NCBI GenBank assembly: GCA_023410475.1
Contig: JAEYPS010000014.1
Span: forward strand, 1 to 64,000
Direction of reading: 5' to 3'
From: Bacillota bacterium
GTDB taxonomy: Bacteria; Bacillota; Clostridia; Christensenellales; SZUA-584
Length of the DNA stretch: 64,000 nt
Shown here: one piece after another, positions 32,597-41,310 of the stretch
Layout: every line of letters starts with the position of its first letter
Numbering within the stretch: the stretch's first letter is position 1
Position numbers and translations under genes: made by a program
Notes under the pieces: model-generated
What the model was told of the DNA's origin: nothing
The model's input: the letters and a program-made list of their open reading frames with translations, nothing else
The model's database searches: none

Positions 32597-33724
32597 TTAC
32601 TTGAAGAACTCGTTCCTTACTTCATCTATGGTGAGCCAGTAAGTTATCGTGCTGCCCGGAGCTGTGCTCTCGGCCAATTCGCGGTGCTCTTCCTGATTCT
32701 CATACGTGTACCATATCTTGGAGGGAAGGAAAATGCTGTTATACTCGGGATTGCTGTAGATGCCTTCCTTTAGCTCGTATCCGAGAATCTGGTTGAGTCC
32801 GAAGTTAAGAGCGGATCCGCCAACGCCCGGTGGGTTGCTGACTACGATATAAGGAAGTACTTCACTTTCCGCGTTGATTCTGAGCATCTGCTGCATGAAT
32901 TCGCCCGAATCGCCAAAGCCGATAGCCTTCGGCCACGGTGTTCCCGTAGCTTCATAGGCCTGTATGACAGCTTCCGCACCCTGCGATATCAGAACGCCGT
33001 CAAACTCTATTCCTGAGTTGAGTATCTCGGTCATTATCTGCTTAGCTTTAACGGTATCCCAGTCATGGTTCGCGCGCTGTACAACATCAAGGCCTTTTTC
33101 CTCGATGCCCTTGTCAAATCCGGCTTCCCTCTGCTCGTTAGCGGCGTTTCCGTCTATAGCGTTGATCATTACGACCTTAGCACCGGATCCCAAAACGTCT
33201 CCTACATATGTAGCGGATTTGTACCCGAGGTAATACTGATCCGTAGCGATGTTCAGTATCTTGTCGGAATAATATTCGCAGTCACAGTTGATGTACGTGA
33301 TGCCGGCGTCAAGAGCTTTTTCAATGATCGGATCGAGTCCGGTCGGCGCAACGGGGTTGACGAGTATAATGTCATATCCCGCGTTGACGGCCTGCTCGAG
33401 CTGTTGAGACTCAGTCGCCGCGTCCCAGTTTGAAACCGACGACGTATAGCTTACGTTCAAGCCATACTCAGCAGCGGCGGCAGCGGCTTCTTTAATGTTG
33501 TCTTCATAAACCACGCGGTAGGCGTTGCCCTCGATGACAGCGTTCTGTGACAACAGTTTGATATCTCTTGTCGTCTCGCCCGGCGTCTCCGGCTGTACCG
33601 GCGCTTCTGCCGTAGGATCAGTTGCAGGCTCTTTGGTCGCCGTCTGCGGCGCATCGGTGCAGCCTACGAGCGCGATCACCAACATGCATACAACCAACAG
33701 TGCTACTACATATTTGTTCATCAT
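32597..33724 (-). CDS. Sugar ABC importer, substrate-binding lipoprotein
   Basis: A periplasmic-binding-protein-like type 1 (ribose/autoinducer class) lipoprotein, 375 aa. The signal peptide ends with the lipobox ALVGC (C22) and is followed by a Thr/Pro/Glu-rich linker. The mature part shows AVNAGYDIILVNPVAPTGLDPI, the second-strand motif of the class, and IEFDGVLISQGAEAVIQAYEATG in the C-lobe. I chose ATG-ATG at 33724 after AGGAGG; the longer frame from 33874 has no site. It must serve the permeases at 23269-25327, since no other binding protein is near. Location in the GRE operon ties uptake to radical cleavage. Confidence 0.92.
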   Translation of the reverse strand: MMNKYVVALLVVCMLVIALVGCTDAPQTATKEPATDPTAEAPVQPETPGETTRDIKLLSQNAVIEGNAYRVVYEDNIKEAAAAAAEYGLNVSYTSSVSNWDAATESQQLEQAVNAGYDIILVNPVAPTGLDPIIEKALDAGITYINCDCEYYSDKILNIATDQYYLGYKSATYVGDVLGSGAKVVMINAIDGNAANEQREAGFDKGIEEKGLDVVQRANHDWDTVKAKQIMTEILNSGIEFDGVLISQGAEAVIQAYEATGTPWPKAIGFGDSGEFMQQMLRINAESEVLPYIVVSNPPGVGGSALNFGLNQILGYELKEGIYSNPEYNSIFLPSKIWYTYENQEEHRELAESTAPGSTITYWLTIDEVRNEFFK

Positions 33725-33833
33725 TTCTCCTCCTTTTTTTATAACCAAAGCATTACGCTTCGATTTGCCTTTGTTCTTTCTTTCGCATTCACAGCATATT
33801 AATATGCCGTTGACGCGCGCCGAATACTCTTGA

Positions 33834-34778
33834 TTACGCGTTGTCAACAAGATTGCGGAAATACTTCTGCGCAAGCCTTATCTGGTCTTCGATGTAATCG
33901 TTATACCCGAGAACCTTGCCGTTCTGGAACGGCATATGGCAGAACTCAAAGTTGATATAACCCTTATACCCTATTTCTTTTAACGTCTTTATAAACACCG
34001 GATAGTTTGTAAGAACGGGCTGTATGTTGCGGTCTATTGTTATCATGTGGACCGAGCCGTCCTTGTCCTCTGCAAACTCGGCGTTCGCGTGAGAGATCAT
34101 CTGAAGGTCGCCTACATCGCGCACAGCCTGCGCAACATACTCGTCGCTCTGCATTTCAGGCGTCCAGCCGAGGCAGGGCACGTCGAACGCGCACTTGAAG
34201 TAAGGCGAATCGACCCATTTTACAAAGTCGAGCATATCATGGTACGTGTGTATGATTGGATGATGGTTTTGAAGCGCGAGCACTACGCCGGCGTCTTGTG
34301 CCCACATACAGCATTCCTTAAAGCATTCTACGGCGCGCATGCGCATCTCATAGTCAAGCGCCTCGAAATATGACGTGTTTCTGGCGGTTATCTCATATGT
34401 GGCGACGCCGTCTCTCATTACTATTCCGCGCCACGCGACAAACAGACGTAAAACTGGCGCTCCAAGCTCTTTGGCGACTCTTATCTGTTCCCTGACCATC
34501 AGCAGTTCGTTTTCGATCTGTTCCGGTATCGGCGAAACAAAGTTGTTGTTTGCGGCAACGCCCGACATCTCGAGCCCCTGACTTTCCACATAAGACTTGA
34601 TCTCACGGCAGCGTTTTGCGTCCAAGTCTATAGGAGAACCATGGGGACGCTTCAAATCGATCTCGACACCTTCATAACCGAATTTTTTGGCGGTATCGAC
34701 AAACTCTTCTACTGTAAGAGCGGGCCTATCCTTGAACCATGTGCCTGAGCACGATATTGAATACAGTCCTACTTTCAT
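33834..34778 (-). CDS. Sugar phosphate isomerase/epimerase
   Basis: The first gene of the GRE operon encodes a TIM-barrel isomerase/epimerase of 314 aa. Candidate metal ligands are D199 (CAFDVPCLGW), H230 (MISHANAE) and E278 (YINFEFC). The position that is Glu in most relatives is Q170 here (LALQNHHP), a variant seen in a branch of the family. The ATG at 34778 follows GGGAGGG. Transcription should start near 34905 from a promoter whose -35 overlaps the operator. With the two dehydrogenases downstream it may isomerise or split an oxidised sugar before the radical step. Confidence 0.87.
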   Translation of the reverse strand: MKVGLYSISCSGTWFKDRPALTVEEFVDTAKKFGYEGVEIDLKRPHGSPIDLDAKRCREIKSYVESQGLEMSGVAANNNFVSPIPEQIENELLMVREQIRVAKELGAPVLRLFVAWRGIVMRDGVATYEITARNTSYFEALDYEMRMRAVECFKECCMWAQDAGVVLALQNHHPIIHTYHDMLDFVKWVDSPYFKCAFDVPCLGWTPEMQSDEYVAQAVRDVGDLQMISHANAEFAEDKDGSVHMITIDRNIQPVLTNYPVFIKTLKEIGYKGYINFEFCHMPFQNGKVLGYNDYIEDQIRLAQKYFRNLVDNA

Positions 34779-34911
34779 GTTGTGTACCCTCCCATATTAT
34801 TTTGAGATTATAGATTTTCCATGGATTTTGTTTTGTCATTATGAGCGTTGATTTTTACATTAATACCATTCGGTACCATCCAAAACGCTGCAGCGCTGTT
34901 TTAGTAAATTG

Positions 34912-34941
34912 ATTCTATCATTCATGCGTACAAGTTGTCAA
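34912..34941 (-). promoter_or_regulatory. Promoter of the GRE operon
   Basis: Leftward -35 TTGACA (34936-34941), 18-base spacer and -10 TAGAAT (34912-34917). The -35 directly abuts the operator TGGTTATACCA, so a bound repressor would occlude RNA polymerase. Confidence 0.75.
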
Positions 34942-34952
34942 TGGTATAACCA
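34942..34952. promoter_or_regulatory. GntR-type operator at the GRE promoter
   Basis: TGGTATAACCA, a 4-bp inverted repeat with a 3-base centre, read leftward as GTGGTTATACCATTGACA. The identical string with the same -35 arrangement occurs at 45707-45724. Confidence 0.75.
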
Positions 34953-35268
34953 CTTAAATATTGCCGTAGATCATGTATATTTTCGGATGCAGATATGCCG
35001 GTAAATTGATATTGGTTTCCAAACAATTTGTAAACTCGAGAGGCCTGTTTGTGTTTTCTATTGTGCGGCAAAGTCAAGTATGGTAACATATGATTCGCTG
35101 AAGGGCAGGCAAAAACTATTGTAGTTTGGGTCAGCAGCACCTGTTTTTCTAGCTTATCTAGCGGATTTCTGACCATCATTCAGGCCTTGCGGCGCAATTA
35201 TACCCTAGGGTTTATATTTTTTATTAAAAATAAAGTCGGTAATGTAAAGAAACGAGGTGTTCGCTACA

Positions 35269-36231
35269 TTGATAGAAGTTGCTGGTCTAACAAAACACTA
35301 CGGAGACAAGCTTGCGCTTTCGGATGTAAGCTTCAATGTTAAGAGCGGAGAGATCTTAGGGCTTCTCGGGCTCAACGGCGCGGGCAAATCAACTATTATG
35401 AATATTATAACCGGCTATATTGGTGTAACCACCGGAACGGTCACTATAGACGGGCATGACGTATTCAGGGAGCCTCTCGATGCAAAAAAAGCAATAGGAT
35501 ATCTCCCGGAGCATTTCGTATTCTACAGCGACATGCGGGTCAGCGAATACCTTGATTTTATATGCGACCTTAAAAAAATAAACCAGAACCGCAGCGTTCA
35601 TATCAAAGACATATATGAAAAAGTGGGTATTACGCATATTGCGGGGCGCATGGTACGCAACCTTTCAAAGGGCTACCGGCAGCGCGTCGGTCTTGCTCAG
35701 GCGCTCATAGGCAATCCCAAAGTTCTCATACTTGACGAGCCTACCGTCGGCCTTGACCCTTCCCAGATTGTCGAGATACGCTCAGTGATAAAAGAAATAG
35801 GCAAAACCAGCACGGTCATATTTTCATCTCATATACTTTCCGAAGTGCAGAATATATGCACAAGGGTGATAATGCTTCACCAGGGAAGGCTTGTTACAGA
35901 TGATACCCCCGATAACTTAAGCCGTACTACGGCTTCGTCCGGCCGCGTGACCGCATTGATACAGGGAGACAAAGAAGACGTTATAACGGCGCTTGAGGCG
36001 ATACCCGCGATAAATCCGGTTACCGTTCTTTCCGAGAAAGAAAACGGTTCGCATGAATATGCAATTGAAAGCGCGGACGGCCGGGATATAAGGGCGGATG
36101 TATTCCGCGCACTTGCAAAGGCTGATCTGCCTTTGCTTTATACGCACAGCAACGAGTTCTCGCTTGAAGACATATTCCTCAATCTTGTTAAGCAGCAAAA
36201 CTCGGCTGAAGGCACAAAAGGAGGAAAATAG
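35269..36231 (+). CDS. ABC transporter ATP-binding protein (GldA-like)
   Basis: The ATPase of a GldA/GldF/GldG-type ABC-2 system, 320 aa. It has Walker A GLNGAGKST (34-42), signature LSKGYRQRVGLAQAL and Walker B VLILDEPTVGLDP, followed by a C-terminal regulatory extension of about 80 residues. I chose the TTG at 35269, nine bases after GAGGTG; the GTG at 35257 lies inside that site. The next gene starts three bases after its stop. The first of four genes that form one exporter or secretion-related complex; in Bacteroidota such genes support gliding, but in Bacillota the role is unknown. Confidence 0.88.
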   Translation: MIEVAGLTKHYGDKLALSDVSFNVKSGEILGLLGLNGAGKSTIMNIITGYIGVTTGTVTIDGHDVFREPLDAKKAIGYLPEHFVFYSDMRVSEYLDFICDLKKINQNRSVHIKDIYEKVGITHIAGRMVRNLSKGYRQRVGLAQALIGNPKVLILDEPTVGLDPSQIVEIRSVIKEIGKTSTVIFSSHILSEVQNICTRVIMLHQGRLVTDDTPDNLSRTTASSGRVTALIQGDKEDVITALEAIPAINPVTVLSEKENGSHEYAIESADGRDIRADVFRALAKADLPLLYTHSNEFSLEDIFLNLVKQQNSAEGTKGGK

Positions 36232-36233
36232 GC

Positions 36234-36938
36234 ATGTGGGCTATACTTAAGCGTGAAAGCAGAGCGTATTACAGAACCCCTCAGGGCTTTGTCATCATCG
36301 CCGCGCTTTTCTTCTTCTCGGGCTATTTCTTCTTTACGTTTAACCTCGGGCTTAATACCACCGATATGAGCAAAGTGTTTTCCGAGCTGTTCTCGGTCGT
36401 TCTCTTTGTTGTGCCGATACTGACGATGCGGCTCTTCAGCGAGGACAAGCGTCTTAAAATAGACCAGCAGCTACTTACGTCTCCCGTCACGCGCACGGGC
36501 ATAGTCTTGGGCAAGTTCCTGGCCGCAGTCGGAGTGTACTTCACCGCGATAATGTCGACGCTCATCGCGGCGCTGGTAATGTCGTTTTTCGGGCGCCCCG
36601 ACTGGCCTGTCATCATAGGCAACTTCGCCGGGCTGTTCCTTCTCGGCGTAACGCTGATAGCCATCTGCTCCTTCCTGTCTTCGCTTACAGAAAGCCAGGT
36701 CATCGCCGCGGTATCGAGCTTTGTAGTAAGCCTGTTTCTGTTCGTTATCGATCACCTGGTATATTCCGTAAAGAGTGTTTTTCTTCAGGAGCTGCTCTGG
36801 AATATGTCGTTCAACCGGCGGTATATCCCTTTTACATTCGGCGTCTTCGAGATACAAAACGTGATCTTTTTCTTAAGCGTGAGCGCGATGTTCCTTTGCT
36901 TTACGATAGCGGTGCTCGACAGAAAGAGATGGAGCTGA
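36234..36938 (+). CDS. ABC-2 type permease (GldF-like)
   Basis: A membrane subunit of 234 aa with six predicted helices, partner of the preceding ATPase. It starts with the motif MWAILKRESRAYYRTPQGFV, the cytoplasmic amphipathic elbow helix typical of GldF/CcmB-like ABC-2 permeases. The conserved LTMRLFSEDKRLKIDQQLLTSPV block sits near residue 65. The gene lies 3 bases after the ATPase gene and 10 before the GldG-like gene. The substrate is not known; the lack of a soluble binding protein supports export or cell-envelope work rather than import. Confidence 0.88.
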   Translation: MWAILKRESRAYYRTPQGFVIIAALFFFSGYFFFTFNLGLNTTDMSKVFSELFSVVLFVVPILTMRLFSEDKRLKIDQQLLTSPVTRTGIVLGKFLAAVGVYFTAIMSTLIAALVMSFFGRPDWPVIIGNFAGLFLLGVTLIAICSFLSSLTESQVIAAVSSFVVSLFLFVIDHLVYSVKSVFLQELLWNMSFNRRYIPFTFGVFEIQNVIFFLSVSAMFLCFTIAVLDRKRWS

Positions 36939-36948
36939 CGAGGTGCTT

Positions 36949-38430
36949 ATGAAAACTGTATCTGATATTAAAAAGTCAAATAAGGACGTATATAAAAAGC
37001 AGGGACGAAGGGTGCTGCTCGCTGTGCTGCTTCTCCTTCTCGTCGCCGGCATTTACCTTATCAACGCGGTAGCGTATCGGCTTAGCCAGCGCTATCCGTT
37101 GAGCATTGACCTTACGGCAAACGCCGTCTATGAGGTAGGCAAGGAAACGAAGACGCTTCTTGGCGCTCTCGATAAGGATATTGAAATATATATTTTAAAC
37201 CGGCCGGACGTATACGGCAACAATTCTTACTTTTTGCAGATGAAGCATATCATCGAACAGTATCCCAAGCTGTCTTCAAACATAAGTCTTTCGTATGTCG
37301 ACTTCGCGTACGATCCTACGTTTGCCTCAAGATACCCAGACCTTTCCCTTCGTCAGGGAGACATACTTGTAGTGCGCGGCGACAAGGTAAGGCAGCTTCA
37401 CAACTTCGAGATGTTCAATTATACGTACAATACGGAAGGGAATCTCGAGATAGTATCTTCACGCACGGAAGAGGCGCTTACTTCATCGCTGCTCTATGTG
37501 CTCAGCGACGACCAGCTAAAGGCCGCCGTGCTGACCGGCAACAGCGTCGCCGATATGAGCGCTTTTTCAAAACTGCTTACCGACAACAACTTAGTCGTGT
37601 CCAATATCAATATAGCTACGGACCCGCTTGATGACACATATGATATCGCCATGCTGCTGGCTCCGCAGGTTGACCTCTCAGAGGACGCCCTGAGAAAGCT
37701 CGGAGATTTTCTCTATAACCGAGGCAGATACGGCAAGATGCTTATATACACCGCGGACGCCTCACAGCTGCCCATGCCCGGCGTGAATACGTTCCTTGCG
37801 GAGTGGGGCATAGCCGTAGGGGACGGCGCGGTGTTTGAAACAAAAGACACCCGCACATACCAGAGGCAGCCGTTCTATCCAGTTGCAGACCATATAAACG
37901 AAAAGTACAAAGGTATGCTCAAGGATACCTCCATGCCTGTGCTGATGCCCATCTCGCGCCCGCTGCAGCAGCTGTTTGACGTAAAGGGCAGCATCTCTAC
38001 AGAGATACTGCTTTCGTTCGGGGCAACGAGCGCGGTCGCTCCGACCGACGCGGGCAGCGATTTTACACCCGACAAGGCGGAACAGCGCGGGCCTATTCCC
38101 GCGGCTGTAATGTCCGCAAAGAAGATCTACGACAGCAGCGGTCTGCTTCAGGGAAAGTCGCAGGTGTTGGTGTTGTCGTCGACTGCAATGCTCGACTCGT
38201 TCTGCATACAGAATACCTCTCTTGCCAACAGCGCCTATATGCTGAACCTTTTAAACGACGTCTTTGAGCGAAAGGATACCGTTAATATAGAGCCGAAATC
38301 CCTCACCGGAAGGACGCTTACGATAACGACTGCCGACGCGGGCACCATAGGCCTCATAATGGCGGGTTTGATACCGCTGCTCATACTTGCTTCGGGTATA
38401 ACCATCTGGCTTATAAGGAGGCATAAGTAA
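36949..38430 (+). CDS. GldG-like ABC-system auxiliary protein
   Basis: A protein of 493 aa with an N-terminal membrane anchor (about residues 23-42), a large extracytoplasmic domain and a C-terminal membrane helix (IGLIMAGLIPLLILASGITIW) ending in a basic tail. The region after the first helix, SIDLTANAVYEVGKETKTLL, is the characteristic start of the GldG/ABC_transp_aux domain. I chose the ATG at 36949 behind GAGG; a GTG six bases upstream overlaps that site. It would sit on the outer face of the ATPase-permease pair and connect it with the DUF4340 protein encoded three bases downstream. Confidence 0.85.
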   Translation: MKTVSDIKKSNKDVYKKQGRRVLLAVLLLLLVAGIYLINAVAYRLSQRYPLSIDLTANAVYEVGKETKTLLGALDKDIEIYILNRPDVYGNNSYFLQMKHIIEQYPKLSSNISLSYVDFAYDPTFASRYPDLSLRQGDILVVRGDKVRQLHNFEMFNYTYNTEGNLEIVSSRTEEALTSSLLYVLSDDQLKAAVLTGNSVADMSAFSKLLTDNNLVVSNINIATDPLDDTYDIAMLLAPQVDLSEDALRKLGDFLYNRGRYGKMLIYTADASQLPMPGVNTFLAEWGIAVGDGAVFETKDTRTYQRQPFYPVADHINEKYKGMLKDTSMPVLMPISRPLQQLFDVKGSISTEILLSFGATSAVAPTDAGSDFTPDKAEQRGPIPAAVMSAKKIYDSSGLLQGKSQVLVLSSTAMLDSFCIQNTSLANSAYMLNLLNDVFERKDTVNIEPKSLTGRTLTITTADAGTIGLIMAGLIPLLILASGITIWLIRRHK

Positions 38431-38432
38431 CG

Positions 38433-39842
38433 ATGTCCAAACAGGTAAGGCTTGTTATCATTGCCGCTGCGCTCGTGGCGATGCTTGCTTGCGCGGCGCT
38501 GCTTCTTGCGCCGCCCGCCGAAGGCGATGACCCTCTCGTGTTCCGCAGCTCCGCCGCTTCGGATATTGCAAGCATCCGCATCAATAACGCTTACGGCACG
38601 TTCAGTATATACGCCGAAGGAGAAGGATACGTTCCCGGAGATATACCGCCCTATATCGTAGACATCGAAAAGTTTTACAGCCTAATGACATATTGCGGCG
38701 CCGTCAGCGCCAGGCAGGTGGTCGACCGGTCGCCCGAAGACCTGTCTCTTTACGGTCTTGATGCCCCCGCTGCTTCTGTCTCAGTCGTATACAGCGACGA
38801 AGAAATGCTCAGATTTTATATAGGCGATCAGGAGCGCCTGACGGGAAGCTATTATCTTAGCGTGGAAGGCCTCGAGCCTGTGTATCTAATAGACGGGCAG
38901 CGCAGCTCATTGTTCCTCGTCCCCAAAAAGGATTTCGTAAACAGGATGATTACTCCCCAGCTTCAGATGTCGTCTCCCTTCTCGGCCATACGCGACGTTA
39001 AGTTTACAGGCGGGCCTTTGAGTGAGCCCGTTACGCTGAAGGCCGTCACGGGCGACGACGCTGAGATATCGCGCCTTGCCGTGTCGTTCGGCGCTGTGAC
39101 CCATCTCGTTATGGGGCACGGCGTTTACGAGTTTGACCAGACGTACGGCGTGGGGCTGTTCAGCTCGCTGCTGGGCATAACCGCTAACGATATAGAAGGT
39201 TATAACCTGACGCCCGATGAAATAGCCGGTTTCGGGTTCAACGACCCATTTATGCAGGTGGAATTTGACCTTAAAAACGGGATAGACGCGCCTGTGGTAC
39301 ATTATTCGCTTAAGCTTATACAAAAAGGCGAGCTTTATTATATGACGTGCAACGACAACGGCGTCATCTATGAGGTTCCAAGGCCTTTGTTCGCCGATAT
39401 AGAGTACGGCAGGCTGCCTGTGCGCTTCTTTCTCTCACCCATGCTGATGGATGTTTCAAAGGTTGAGCTTGTTACATGGGGGCAGACGTACATGTTCGAG
39501 ATAACCGGCGGCACAAAAGACCGGGCCGTAACCATGAACGGCGAGACTCTTGATACTGAGAGGTTTTATAAGTTTTATGAGCTTATAACGAGCGCCGCGC
39601 ACGACGGCACCATGTTCGAGGCCGTCGATCCGCAGGGCGAAGCGCTACTGACGCTCAAGTACCACTACCTCGACGAGCAAAAATCCCCCGACGTAATGAA
39701 GCTCTATAAGGGAGACACTCTTCGTGACTTCGTTGAGATAAACGGTGTAACGGAGTTCGCTATGCTCGAAACGTTTTTAACGCGAGTTCAGGACGCAGTA
39801 AAAATACTTCAGACAACCGAGCCGATAGAGATCAAATGGTGA
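38433..39842 (+). CDS. DUF4340 domain-containing protein
   Basis: A protein of 469 aa with an N-terminal hydrophobic anchor (LVIIAAALVAMLACAALLLA) and a long extracytoplasmic region of repeated beta-rich modules. Recognisable DUF4340 features are the SRQVVDRSPEDLSLYGLDAP-like segment near residue 95 and RFYIGDQERLTGSYYLSVEG after it. DUF4340 genes usually follow GldG-like genes, as here with a 2-base gap. Function is unknown; it probably forms part of the extracytoplasmic face of the complex. A terminator lies 27 bases downstream, ending the operon. Confidence 0.82.
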   Translation: MSKQVRLVIIAAALVAMLACAALLLAPPAEGDDPLVFRSSAASDIASIRINNAYGTFSIYAEGEGYVPGDIPPYIVDIEKFYSLMTYCGAVSARQVVDRSPEDLSLYGLDAPAASVSVVYSDEEMLRFYIGDQERLTGSYYLSVEGLEPVYLIDGQRSSLFLVPKKDFVNRMITPQLQMSSPFSAIRDVKFTGGPLSEPVTLKAVTGDDAEISRLAVSFGAVTHLVMGHGVYEFDQTYGVGLFSSLLGITANDIEGYNLTPDEIAGFGFNDPFMQVEFDLKNGIDAPVVHYSLKLIQKGELYYMTCNDNGVIYEVPRPLFADIEYGRLPVRFFLSPMLMDVSKVELVTWGQTYMFEITGGTKDRAVTMNGETLDTERFYKFYELITSAAHDGTMFEAVDPQGEALLTLKYHYLDEQKSPDVMKLYKGDTLRDFVEINGVTEFAMLETFLTRVQDAVKILQTTEPIEIKW

Positions 39843-39869
39843 TGCTTCTATACTAGATTGACATAAAGA

Positions 39870-39902
39870 AACCAGATATCTTATCGGGCATCTGGTTTTT
39901 TA
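39870..39902. terminator. Terminator of the GldA-like operon
   Basis: AACCAGAT-atcttatcgggc-ATCTGGTT followed by TTTTTATT, 27 bases after the DUF4340 stop. It could also serve the convergent hexokinase gene through its A-rich left arm. Confidence 0.8.
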
Positions 39903-39915
39903 TTCCCGAAATTTA

Positions 39916-41217
39916 TTACAGATAGCTGAGACCGATGAGCCCGATGCCCTTCAGCGCGGCATTGTCTATTTTCTTTATACTGACGTAAACGCCTTTTTCC
40001 CGGAGCCATTCGTTCATAAGGCGCTCGATACCTCTTTTGAGACCTTTAAGCGTATAATATGTTGTGCCTTCGGCGATAACGCAAATCGGCCTTTCACTGC
40101 TCGTTCCTTTTCCTGTTTTCAGAGCCGCGCCCGCTATCTCAAGGGCAATAAGCTTTGCTCCCCGCCTGACTATAGTCTCGGCCGCCGTATACAAAAACGC
40201 GCGGTCAGAGTCCGAAGCGCACATATTAGAATACTCACCCTCGTAAGGGTCCGAAAGAAAGCCGCTCATCGTTATAGTGTCCATCATAGCGCCGCTCGAT
40301 ATGGTTTTCTTCAGCTCTTTTGACAGCAGCCCGTCTATGGCGGCCTGCTTGACTGTCAGCCAGAACAGATTGCCAACGTATCTTCCGCTTATCATCTTTT
40401 CGAGAGGAGCGGTGCCCGGTGCGTCCGTCGTCTTGTCAAGCACGTGGTCCAATTCCCCCCTGCTTATAGGGTCAAACTCAGCCGACTCTACGTTTATAAA
40501 CATACACCGTTCCTGTGCGTCCGAGACCTTGCCTATGTTTTTTGTCTCCTCGATGTAACAGGTGTTTGTGCCCGTGCCCATTACGAGGCCTATAAAGCTG
40601 TCGTAATCGTCAAACCTGTCCGCCATGCAGCCCGCTACTCCCACGGTATCGTTGAGTACGATTACGCGCGCTTCTCCGCATCCTCTTTGAGCCAGCGCAG
40701 TCTTTAGTTCCTCGCCCAGCATCTTTCCTTGAATGCCGTTTACCGTAAGCTCCTTCGAGAGCGCCATCACCTTACCGTCGAGATTTGACATATGGTGTAT
40801 CTCATGCGCGAACGAAAAGCTCACCAGATTTGTGTGCGCCAGATATGGAACAATATGCCCCGCGAGTATGTCAAAAAACTCCGCGCTCTCGACGGGCCCT
40901 GCAAGCCCCGGAAGAGGCGCCTTTTTCATACGCGATAATCTTACCCGCCGCAGCTTGTCGAGCCTGACGAGCGCCAGGCGCAGGTTCGTGCCCCCCACGT
41001 CGACGGCAAGCGCATATTTACCGCGCGCGGGCGCTATATCGCCGTGAATGTATGTCGGCACCATAGGCAGCATCGCCTTGCCGCGAAGCCCTTTTTCCAT
41101 CTCAAAAAGATAGCTCTCAAGAGACGCCTCAAGGTCGATATCGTCCTCGTGCATACGGTTTGCTTTCATGAATTCTATGGCGGCTTTGCTGTATAGCCTG
41201 TCTGACTGCAACTTCAT
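39916..41217 (-). CDS. Hexokinase of the eukaryotic type
   Basis: An ATP-dependent hexose kinase of 433 aa with the two-domain fold of eukaryotic hexokinase rather than the bacterial ROK or Glk families. Matching blocks are the phosphate-1 motif AVDVGGTNLR (71-80), the sugar-binding SFSFAHE (133-139), VLNDTVG with the catalytic D190, GLVMGTGTNTCYIEE (210-224) and a glycine-rich adenosine motif near the C-terminus (CVIAEGTTYY). It is last in the leftward operon that starts with the SIS gene, so it probably phosphorylates the hexose released by the upstream enzymes. Bacterial copies of this family are uncommon. Confidence 0.88.
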   Translation of the reverse strand: MKLQSDRLYSKAAIEFMKANRMHEDDIDLEASLESYLFEMEKGLRGKAMLPMVPTYIHGDIAPARGKYALAVDVGGTNLRLALVRLDKLRRVRLSRMKKAPLPGLAGPVESAEFFDILAGHIVPYLAHTNLVSFSFAHEIHHMSNLDGKVMALSKELTVNGIQGKMLGEELKTALAQRGCGEARVIVLNDTVGVAGCMADRFDDYDSFIGLVMGTGTNTCYIEETKNIGKVSDAQERCMFINVESAEFDPISRGELDHVLDKTTDAPGTAPLEKMISGRYVGNLFWLTVKQAAIDGLLSKELKKTISSGAMMDTITMSGFLSDPYEGEYSNMCASDSDRAFLYTAAETIVRRGAKLIALEIAGAALKTGKGTSSERPICVIAEGTTYYTLKGLKRGIERLMNEWLREKGVYVSIKKIDNAALKGIGLIGLSYL

Positions 41218-41267
41218 AACCTCATCAGTGCGCCCTTATAGCCAGCGGCTTTCGGGAATTATAATTT

Positions 41268-41293
41268 CGGGGAACGCGAAAGCATTCCCCGAT
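41268..41293 (-). terminator. Hairpin between the dehydrogenase and hexokinase genes
   Basis: TCGGGGAAcgcgaaagcaTTCCCCGA lies about 18 bases past the dehydrogenase stop. The following leftward bases are AATTATAATT, so termination would be weak. It may only attenuate hexokinase expression. Confidence 0.45.
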
Positions 41294-41310
41294 TCGTAAA
41301 GCTGATATTA

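Larger units (their letters stand above)
34779..35268. other. Regulatory gap between the GRE operon and the exporter operon
   Basis: This 490-base gap holds the leftward promoter and operator at 34912-34952 and a leader of about 127 bases. Right of 34953 it is AT-rich. The one leftward frame (34922-35179, 85 codons) lacks a good ribosome binding site and looks non-coding. I see no clear rightward promoter for the operon starting at 35269. Confidence 0.6.

Noticed and set aside
34922..35179. Leftward 85-codon frame upstream of the GRE operon
   Set aside because: Composition is not protein-like, the start has only a weak AAGGCC, and it overlaps the promoter and operator of the GRE operon.
41268..41293. 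Regulatory RNA between the dehydrogenase and hexokinase genes
   Set aside because: Only a single simple hairpin is visible; attenuation or mRNA stability is enough to explain it.
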